Assembly: GCF_016765675.1 (NCBI RefSeq)
Contig: NZ_JAESWB010000181.1
Location: 124,001 to 188,000, forward strand
DNA length: 64,000 bases
Reading direction: 5' to 3'
From: Neobacillus paridis
Lineage (GTDB): Bacteria; Bacillota; Bacilli; Bacillales; Cytobacillaceae
Shown here one piece after another: positions 18,689 to 24,804 of the stretch. Each line of letters starts with the position of its first letter. Positions within the stretch are counted from its first letter, which is position 1. A model generated the notes under the pieces. The model was given only the letters and a program-made list of their open reading frames with translations, was not told the origin of the DNA and searched no databases. The position numbers and the translations under genes are program-made.

Positions 18689-20509
18689 CTAGAATCCAAA
18701 ATAGTTCCTTGCCTCTTGGTCAGCGTTTATCGGATGTTCTTGTTGCTGTATCAAACCCTTGAGAGTTTCCAACGGTAGTTTGATGTTGTAGGTTGTGTCT
18801 TGGAGCTTTTTCGGCACTTTTTCTGTACCCAGTATCTTTCTGCGCTCTTCCTGTTCCGAGTCCTCAAATATTTTTGTACGCTTGGTTGCTCTATCACCCT
18901 CTGTCACCAACCAGCCTTTCTCTTTCCAGTCACGAACGACTACTTTAGGGTCATCGAAACCACCCTGCCTCAATTGTTGTTCTAGAATGTGCTTTAGAAA
19001 AGCAACTTCCACATATTCCGGATGTCTGAACATTTTTCCCCAGCAGTTGATAGGATTGCTGTAGCTTCCATCCCTGCGAAAGTTGATTTGATGCTGGATG
19101 AACAGCTGAGTGACAAAGTTGAGTGCTTTTGCGCCAATATCTCTCGCCATCATTCGCTCCTTCTCTTCCTCAACAAGGAAGGAAAGGATACTTTCTAGGT
19201 CAAGCATCAGTCCGAGTGCTTCATTGGCAATATCACCAGCAGCAAGGATGATGGCATATTTCTTGGCAATTCTTGTCCGGAACGGACTATCAGGCAAAGC
19301 AGTAATACAACGCTCTTGCCAGTATTGCCACACTTCCTCCATGATAGGCAATCCTTGTTCAAACAAGAACTGTATGAAAGCCTGTCCTGCATGACCGTAA
19401 TTCTCTTGAATCACATCACGTATGGCATCCGCATTTTCAGCAGAAGTCGTCCAACTAATGTTCGAAAACTCAAACGCCCGAACCGTCAACCCAACATTTT
19501 GATTTGTTCGCTCAAAGATGGACTGTTCACCTGTGGAGATGATTGTAGTTGCCCAAGAAGCTTGCTTCCGCTGCTTCATTTCATCATTCAATCGGTATTT
19601 TTCCAGCCCATTGACCATCACATAGAATTCGCTGGTAAGCGATTTAGCATCGCTCATGGACAATTCGTCCAACACAACTGGTATGCCGTAGTTGCCACCC
19701 AACATATTGGGGATAGCATTCTTTGTTCCATTCCAAGATTTCATCAATCCCTTTTTCTTATTAGATGGCAGACCGAATATAGAAGTAGCCAGTAGTGCAC
19801 CCGTTGTTTTCCCTTTGGTACTGTCACCGGCTAGGTGAATCAGCAATGTATCTACATCATCGAATTTTTTTGAGAGATACCCTACCAAGGGAGCTGAAAA
19901 CCCGATACATAGCAACGTTTGGAGCGGGAGATGTGGAAGAACTTCTGCATATACCATGCCTTTCCATACTTCCAGTGCCCCTTTTGGCTCTAGGTTATAG
20001 GAACCTTCCTTACTATCGTTGCAAGCTAAGATATTAGGTTGATGAGGAAACTCATAATGATGTCGAAATGTCATGACCCCATCCTCTTCCTCATGCCAAC
20101 CGACTTCTCGATATATCTCTCTGTGAGGAGCCAGCTTCTGTTGTTCTTGGAGAAAGATAGCAACTAGCTTACTGTACTGGTGTGAAACATCCACCCCTTT
20201 TCCAGAAAGCTTAATGAGCTCATTTGGAATGAGTTGCTCCAACCGTATAGGAATTTCATGAAACTTCCCTTTGTAGCGGTAGCATAGGGTAGCATGGACG
20301 TCTTTCGTATCACGATTTTGTACGGTTTCTTTGATATACATGGGTTCACTAATCTTATGGGCTGTAACCTCGTTCGTTTCCTTATCGAGTTCATTCAGAA
20401 ACAGCCCTTTACTGTTCAGAACAAAGTTTTGTATCTGATAGGATTTCCCCTCTTGAAGGCGGCTTGTTTCAATGACAAGTGATTTAGTTGTTGGTGTATT
20501 TGGGTTCAT
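18689..20509 (-). CDS. DUF927-type AAA+/helicase-like ATPase
   Basis: A 606-residue protein with a central P-loop ATPase of the DUF927 type found in phages, plasmids and integrative elements. Walker A is GDSTKGKTT (residues ~228-236) and Walker B is IPVVLDELS (~276-284). The sensor-like segment TTIISTGEQSIFERTNQN follows. The N-terminal ~200 residues form an accessory domain. DUF927 proteins resemble primase-associated superfamily-3 helicases, so a role in replicating the excised element is reasonable but unproven. It lies between a small gene and the first recombinase on the same strand. Confidence 0.72.
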   Translation of the reverse strand: MNPNTPTTKSLVIETSRLQEGKSYQIQNFVLNSKGLFLNELDKETNEVTAHKISEPMYIKETVQNRDTKDVHATLCYRYKGKFHEIPIRLEQLIPNELIKLSGKGVDVSHQYSKLVAIFLQEQQKLAPHREIYREVGWHEEEDGVMTFRHHYEFPHQPNILACNDSKEGSYNLEPKGALEVWKGMVYAEVLPHLPLQTLLCIGFSAPLVGYLSKKFDDVDTLLIHLAGDSTKGKTTGALLATSIFGLPSNKKKGLMKSWNGTKNAIPNMLGGNYGIPVVLDELSMSDAKSLTSEFYVMVNGLEKYRLNDEMKQRKQASWATTIISTGEQSIFERTNQNVGLTVRAFEFSNISWTTSAENADAIRDVIQENYGHAGQAFIQFLFEQGLPIMEEVWQYWQERCITALPDSPFRTRIAKKYAIILAAGDIANEALGLMLDLESILSFLVEEEKERMMARDIGAKALNFVTQLFIQHQINFRRDGSYSNPINCWGKMFRHPEYVEVAFLKHILEQQLRQGGFDDPKVVVRDWKEKGWLVTEGDRATKRTKIFEDSEQEERRKILGTEKVPKKLQDTTYNIKLPLETLKGLIQQQEHPINADQEARNYFGF

Positions 20510-20584
20510 GTAAATAGCTCCTTCTCTTCATAGTTAGTAAGGGGGAAAGAAGAAATACTTCCCCCACAATAGTGTCGTGGATTG

Positions 20585-20971
20585 CTATTTTGCTATTTGA
20601 ACTGCTTGCTTTTCCGCCAGCTCACTTAAAGAGCAAATATCCACAACCTCTACAGTCAGTTTACCGTTACGAAGCACGCTCTCTACTTTGATTCCGCACT
20701 CAAGCCCCACTAGGTCACTTAGTCGAATATCAGTTTCCTGTTCGCTTCTTCCTAGCGTACAATCCACGAGTTTTGCAAAGTCTATATCATCACTTGAATA
20801 CAACGGAAAATTATGCTGGATTGCTGCATAGTTTTCTGTACAGAACAGGACCGATATCCTATCGTCAAAGAAATGCACGCCCTCACTTTCCCAAATGGTA
20901 AAAATCTTTGCTTTTATGAACTTTCTACAAGGAGGATACATTAGTGAAACCTTTTTCCCTCTTATTTTCAT
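20585..20971 (-). CDS. hypothetical protein of the mobile module
   Basis: A 128-residue acidic soluble protein with no recognised domain. I chose the ATG at 20971 (MKIRGKKVS) because GGAGAGG directly upstream is its ribosome-binding site; a longer frame would put that site inside the gene. It is the first gene after a ~380-base gap, hence probably the start of the transcript that continues into the ATPase gene 76 bases downstream. Confidence 0.6.
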   Translation of the reverse strand: MKIRGKKVSLMYPPCRKFIKAKIFTIWESEGVHFFDDRISVLFCTENYAAIQHNFPLYSSDDIDFAKLVDCTLGRSEQETDIRLSDLVGLECGIKVESVLRNGKLTVEVVDICSLSELAEKQAVQIAK

Positions 20972-21321
20972 TTTGTCCCTCTCCTTCAAAGTATTGATTT
21001 ATGTTTGCAGGAGAAGTATGCCACAAAATATTCAACAATCGCAATAATAATTCAAAACAGAACCCAATATTCACGCTTAAAATCAACGATGTCAAGGTGA
21101 TTTAATGAATATTTATGCATTATTTATTCATAAAAAAGAGGAATTTCAGGCAGAAAGCATTGCTCACCTATCGAATCGGTTTATTCAGTTATTTTTGCTT
21201 AGCGACTAAGCCTTCCAGCCGGAAAGTTAAGATTTCATAGTAAAATTATAAAATTGTGTCGAAAATGTGAATTTTTTTATTGTGAAAATTTTATCCTGAA
21301 GTTCCGACTGCAAAAGGACTA
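20972..21321. other. AT-rich intergenic region within the mobile module
   Basis: No gene found. It must hold the minus-strand promoter of the 20585-20971 gene. Short repeats around 21090-21135 (AATGAATATTTATGCATTATTTATTCAT without a break) form an AT-rich imperfect inverted repeat that could be a regulatory or replication site. Confidence 0.35.
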
Positions 21322-21347
21322 TAAAAAAAAGGCAGCGCAAGCTACCT
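21322..21347 (-). terminator. terminator after the second recombinase transcript
   Basis: On the minus strand AGGTAGC pairs with GCTGCCT across a TTGC loop (one T.G pair), followed by eight T residues. Confidence 0.72.
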
Positions 21348-21369
21348 AGATGTTGTTTTTTGAAAAGGC

Positions 21370-21444
21370 TTAGTACTTCCTCTTTCTGCTCATTTCTTCG
21401 AGGACAATTTTTAGTATTTCAACTACCACATTCCAATTCTTCAT
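21370..21444 (-). CDS. 24-residue peptide gene (sORF)
   Basis: A short open frame with a near-perfect ribosome-binding site (AAAGGAGAGG, five bases before ATG) encodes MKNWNVVVEILKIVLEEMSR plus RKY. The peptide is amphipathic with a basic tail. It begins 25 bases after the recombinase stop and ends 23 bases before a terminator, so it occupies the last slot of that transcript. Its function is unknown; it could be a small regulator of excision or a toxin-like peptide. Confidence 0.55.
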   Translation of the reverse strand: MKNWNVVVEILKIVLEEMSRKRKY

Positions 21445-21469
21445 GTGCTCCTCTCCTTTCTATTCACTT

Positions 21470-22342
21470 CTATAGCAGCTGGACGGCATCCATTTTCTCT
21501 TGTCGTGTGGTTTGAATATAATAGCGAGCTGTAACTTGAACCGAACTATGCCCGCAAATCTTGCTAACAGTTGTCAGGTCTACCCCTCTTTTCAGCAACC
21601 TAGATGCAAAGCTCCTACGAAATTTGTGAGGATGCAACTTGAACCCAACCTCTTCCGAAACTTTCGCCAGCCAATCTCTAACCGCATCCCGATGCATTTT
21701 TTCTGACCTCTGACTGACCAAGAGATAGTCGCTATGGTGGAAAACGGACTCGGAACGCTCGTCCTTCATGTACTCCCTTATTAAATGGAGGACATCCTGC
21801 CGGAGCCCGATTTCGCGCCTCTTTCCGCCTTTTCCGTTTGCCACTATGAGTTGGCTCGTCAAGAAGTCGATGTCTACAATCCGAATTCCTACCAGTTCAC
21901 TGACCCTCACACCTGTATACAACAAGAGATAGACTATCAGCTTGTTCCTTATGCTCACTTTCCGTCTGTCCTCAACGTAGAAGAGCAACTTCTCCACCTG
22001 CTCCTCTGAAAGTATATCTACAACATCCTCACTTCCAGCTGCTATTTTGATTCTATCCCTCTTCAATTGGATGAATGATTCGCTTACTATTCCTTTGGTT
22101 TTTAGAAAATCGTTGTAAACCTTTAGGCTGTTAACCTTCTTGTTGATGGTTGAAACGGCATAGCCCTCTTTTATCAGGTGTTCCTTATACCTCACAAAAG
22201 AGAAGCGAGAAAGAACTGGTATATCCTTGTGCTTCTCCTCCAGATAGGATTGAAATCCTTTGACATCGTTCACATACGACTCGATTGTTTTGTCTGCTTT
22301 GCCCTCCTCAAAAAGCCAGTTTGAAAACTCCTCTATATACAA
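21470..22342 (-). CDS. tyrosine recombinase/integrase
   Basis: A 290-residue tyrosine recombinase with a SAM-like N-terminal domain and a catalytic core. Arg lies in YTGVRVSELVGI, HKFRR replaces the usual HxLRH box (PHKFRRSFASRLL), the GH pair is in KICGHSSVQVT and the Tyr in ARYYIQT. I prefer the TTG at 22342 because GGAGGTGA is spaced seven bases ahead of it; the in-frame GTG at 22363 would place that site within the gene. It is similar in size to the first recombinase. Paired recombinases often cooperate in excision or act on different sites. Confidence 0.9.
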   Translation of the reverse strand: MYIEEFSNWLFEEGKADKTIESYVNDVKGFQSYLEEKHKDIPVLSRFSFVRYKEHLIKEGYAVSTINKKVNSLKVYNDFLKTKGIVSESFIQLKRDRIKIAAGSEDVVDILSEEQVEKLLFYVEDRRKVSIRNKLIVYLLLYTGVRVSELVGIRIVDIDFLTSQLIVANGKGGKRREIGLRQDVLHLIREYMKDERSESVFHHSDYLLVSQRSEKMHRDAVRDWLAKVSEEVGFKLHPHKFRRSFASRLLKRGVDLTTVSKICGHSSVQVTARYYIQTTRQEKMDAVQLL

Positions 22343-22364
22343 GCGACATTCACCTCCAAGCACA

Positions 22365-22403
22365 GAAAAAGGCTATTGATGTAGTTGTTATACACCAATA
22401 GCC
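22365..22403 (-). terminator. rho-independent terminator
   Basis: On the minus strand GGCTATTG (22403-22396) pairs with CAATAGCC (22378-22371), followed by TTTTTCTG. It separates the upstream radC-like transcript from the recombinase gene. Confidence 0.75.
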
Positions 22404-22447
22404 CTTTACACATTTTCTATTTTCATTTTTTGTTTTTTCTCCTTCCA

Positions 22448-22587
22448 ACTCACGACAGTAATATAATAATGTCGGGAGTTTTTTGGCATTGGAAGCATGG
22501 CGGTTCCTTGTCGTTCATCGAATCTGCCATGTATGGTTGGAATCCTTTTAGTTTTGTCGTGAGTTTTTGAAAAGAAATGTCGTGAGT
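22448..22587. repeat. cluster of four TGTCGTGAGT repeats
   Basis: The decamer occurs at 22555-22564 and 22578-22587 (plus orientation) and inverted at 22448-22457. A variant, TGTCGGGAGT, is at 22470-22479. The 23-bp spacing of the direct pair and the inverted outer pair resemble recombinase arm sites, iterons or operators. The cluster lies between the small gene at 22593 and the recombinase gene. Confidence 0.6.
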
Positions 22588-22592
22588 TGGTC

Positions 22593-22844
22593 TCATTCCC
22601 GGCTGATTCGCTCCAAGTAGCGGATATAGCTCTGCAATAGGTTCCGGTCGTCACGGTCTGCAATCCGGCGCAGAGCGGCTTCGATTTCCCTTTCGTTAAT
22701 CTCAATCTCTTCGTCTATCACCTCCTCCAACAACATTTGAACAAGCTCATCTTCGCTAAGCATCTCGCCGTAGCCATCCAGCCCGTAGCTGTATTCCCGA
22801 TAGTACGGCACCCCGTCAATGATAATGCGGTGATATTTTGCCAT
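22593..22844 (-). CDS. hypothetical small acidic protein
   Basis: An 83-residue protein with no recognised family. The N-terminus (MAKYHRIIIDGVPYYREYSY) looks like a short beta-hairpin; the C-terminal half is a strongly acidic helix (EEVIDEEIEINEREIEAALR). The ATG at 22844 has a GGGGAAGGG ribosome-binding site, so the longer frame from 22949 was rejected. It follows another small gene on the same strand inside the mobile module. Confidence 0.55.
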   Translation of the reverse strand: MAKYHRIIIDGVPYYREYSYGLDGYGEMLSEDELVQMLLEEVIDEEIEINEREIEAALRRIADRDDRNLLQSYIRYLERISRE

Positions 22845-22903
22845 TTTCCCTTCCCCTTTCATTTGGTCTATCCTTAATATTCCAGGACGAAAATCCGCCA
22901 ATC

Positions 22904-23206
22904 TTAGACATATATTTCGTAAGCGATTGACTCCCCATTCTTTATCCACACTTCGTACAATTTCTCCTTCGTTTCCTCATTTCTTACAAAACCCGCTATC
23001 CACTCATTTCGTTTTTCATCAACATAGCTTAGAGTCTCAAAAAGCAGCGGATTCGGGAGTTTTTCCAGATGCTCTTCAGGCACAAGATAGTTATCCAGCT
23101 CTTCGTGATAGAATTCATACGCTTCATAGCCCACCTCGTCAATATTGACTGCTACGTTGAATATTCTTTTCATTGTCCTTACAAACCAATTCATGTGTAA
23201 CATCAT
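22904..23206 (-). CDS. hypothetical protein of the mobile module
   Basis: A 100-residue soluble protein, unrecognised. The ATG-ATG at 23206 follows GAGAGGAGA, which overlaps the end of the RadC-type gene; the two are almost certainly cotranscribed. The composition is aromatic and acidic (AYEFYHEELDNYLVPEEHLE), which is common among small phage and plasmid proteins. Confidence 0.55.
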   Translation of the reverse strand: MMLHMNWFVRTMKRIFNVAVNIDEVGYEAYEFYHEELDNYLVPEEHLEKLPNPLLFETLSYVDEKRNEWIAGFVRNEETKEKLYEVWIKNGESIAYEIYV

Positions 23207-23217
23207 CTCGTCTCCTC

Positions 23218-23727
23218 TCAAATATATCCTTTTTCTTTTAGAGACAAATATCTGTCAGTGCAAACAATCAAATGATCTAGCACATCAATACCAACAATTC
23301 TTCCAGCCTCTACTAACCGCTTGGTTACTTCAATATCTTCCCTCGACGGCTCGCAATGACCGCTGGGATGATTATGGGCTACGATGATAGAAGCCGAGTT
23401 TGAGAGAATGGCAGCCTTCATCACCTCCCTCGGATGAACGATACTAGCGTTCAAGCTCCCTACATGGCAGACATTGATGGCAGTCGGCTGGTTTTTCGTG
23501 TCAAGGCAGACAACGACAAACTTCTCACGGTCTGCTTCCACAAGAAACGGATTCAGCAGCTTGTACGCATCTTCCGGGGATTTGATTTGCCGCTCCTTGT
23601 ACAGCACGCTAGACTCACGAACGAGCTTCAGGCTTACAATGTTGACGCGCTTCGCTGGCTGTTTGGCAGACACCTCTCTTTCTAGCAATTCTAGCTGTTG
23701 GTGGCTGATGGTTTGATACTTGCTCAT
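23218..23727 (-). CDS. RadC/YsnA-type JAB-domain protein (UPF0758)
   Basis: A 169-residue protein made of the RadC MPN/JAB domain. The metalloprotease-like motif is IIVAHNHPSGHCEPSREDI, followed by the conserved DVLDHLIV. Chromosomal RadC (~225 residues) has an extra N-terminal helix-hairpin-helix. Here that part is missing, as in the short RadC proteins typical of plasmids, integrative elements and prophages, where they are thought to assist recombination or antirestriction. The ATG at 23727 follows AGGAGGG; a longer frame lacks a ribosome-binding site. It is the first gene of the module's minus-strand transcripts. Confidence 0.85.
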   Translation of the reverse strand: MSKYQTISHQQLELLEREVSAKQPAKRVNIVSLKLVRESSVLYKERQIKSPEDAYKLLNPFLVEADREKFVVVCLDTKNQPTAINVCHVGSLNASIVHPREVMKAAILSNSASIIVAHNHPSGHCEPSREDIEVTKRLVEAGRIVGIDVLDHLIVCTDRYLSLKEKGYI

Positions 23728-23740
23728 CCTTTTCCCTCCT

Positions 23741-23780
23741 AAACAAAAATAGCCCCAATTCCCCGAAAGGAATTGAGGCT
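23741..23780 (-). terminator. stem-loop upstream of the radC-type gene
   Basis: AGCCCCAATTCC (23751-23762) pairs with GGAATTGAGGCT (23769-23780). On the minus strand it is followed by ATTTTTGTTT, immediately ahead of the radC ribosome-binding site. It is either a terminator for upstream transcription or an attenuator. Confidence 0.7.
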
Positions 23781-23842
23781 TTATGACTGTAAGTTCAAAA
23801 TCATAATATATATTTGAAATTAAGCTTGATACAGATTTGGGC

Positions 23843-23883
23843 AAAAAGAAAAGCCCCACAGAGATTTCTCTCCACAGAGCTTT
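23843..23883 (-). terminator. second copy of the S-layer gene terminator
   Basis: A 41-base segment nearly identical to 24727-24769 (two G/A differences): AGAAAAGCCCC, CAGAGATTTCTCTCC and CAGAGCTTT blocks. The duplicate now follows no S-layer gene. Confidence 0.7.
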
Positions 23884-24103
23884 CCTTCCAATCTACTTGT
23901 CTCAATTTCTACAAATCTCGACAAACTTCGGGGCGTGACAGGCACCTTTCCCCTATTATTTCCACTGTCTACATGACAGGGGGCAGTTCATTTCCTCTCC
24001 ACAGGGCCTTCCTTAATCATTTTAAAAACCCTACCAATCCCCTCTGTGAAACATTCCTGTGAAACAAGATTTTTCGAGGAGTGACAGGCACCTTTCCCTT
24101 GAA

Positions 24104-24616
24104 AATCCAATTATCATCGTGGACAAATTCCATTATGCTCATCATAACTTCTGGGCACTTGAACGAGTACGAAAGAGAGTACAAAAGTCGTTCCAAGACA
24201 AAGATCGAAAATCGATGAAAAAGTTACGTTTTCTCTTACATAAACCGAAAGAGAAGTTAACCACAAGAGAACAGGAGCTCCTGCAATATTATTTAGAGTT
24301 GTCCCCCGATTTAAAGAAAGCATACCAAGTGAAAGAAGTCTTTAAAAAATGGATGACACAAAGCAATGAACGCAATGTAAGGTTGAACTTAGAACAACTG
24401 TATCAAGCGATTGACGAATCAGGACTGGACGAATATCAGTACATGAAACGAACCTTTAAAAGCTGGGAGAAAGAAATCATCAATTCGTTTATTTATCCCT
24501 ACACTAACGGTTATTTAGAAGGGATTAACAATAAAATTAAAGTCATTAAACGAATGTCTTATGGTATTCGCAACTTTCAACGACTTAGAAATAAGGTATT
24601 ATGCTCACTTATTTAA
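24104..24616 (+). pseudogene. 3' fragment of an ISL3-family transposase
   Basis: The last ~170 codons of an ISL3-type transposase: IVDKFHYAHHNFWALERVRK, a charged helical middle, then the conserved NGYLEGINNKIKVIKRMSYG and the final RNFQRLRNKV. The N-terminal zinc-finger and most of the catalytic domain are missing. The frame is fused at 24104 to unrelated sequence carrying a GTGACAGGCACC repeat. It cannot encode an active transposase. Confidence 0.85.
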
Positions 24617-24658
24617 CTTTCATACATATAAAAGAGGTGCACTTCACATCAAGTGCAC

Positions 24659-24679
24659 CCCAACAATTGACATAGAACC
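24659..24679. repeat. surviving right terminal repeat of the ISL3 remnant
   Basis: The complement reads GGTTCTATGTCAATTGTTGG, the kind of end found on ISL3-family elements, placed 43 bases after the transposase stop. No matching left end was found upstream. Confidence 0.55.
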
Positions 24680-24726
24680 TATAATAATATATCCTTATTT
24701 TTCTATTTGATTCGGTTACTATATCT

Positions 24727-24769
24727 AAAAAGAAAAGCCCCGCAGAGATTTCTCTCCGCAGAGCTTTTT
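24727..24769 (-). terminator. terminator of the intact S-layer gene
   Basis: On the minus strand AAAGCTCTGCGGAGAG pairs with CTCTGCGGGGCTTTT and continues into CTTTTTAGA. It lies 36 bases after the S-layer stop codon. Confidence 0.85.
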
Positions 24770-24804
24770 GAAATATTTCGAGATGTAACAGGCACCTACT
24801 CTTA

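Larger units (their letters stand above)
16452..23780 (-). mobile_element. putative integrative element with two tyrosine recombinases
   Basis: All genes from 16980 to 23727 lie on the minus strand: a RadC-type protein, two small genes, a recombinase, a 24-residue peptide, a small gene, a DUF927-type ATPase, a second recombinase and a DNA-binding-like protein. GC content is higher than in the flanking S-layer genes, notably at 16980-18600. The left edge is where S-layer homology stops (16451). The right edge near 23780 is guessed from the last gene and hairpin. I found no clear direct repeat (att) pair, so the boundaries are provisional. Confidence 0.55.

Noticed and set aside
22406..22705. 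99-codon minus-strand frame across the TGTCGTGAGT boxes
   Set aside because: It overlaps the end of the real gene at 22593-22844 and contains the repeat boxes and terminator sequence; no start signal.
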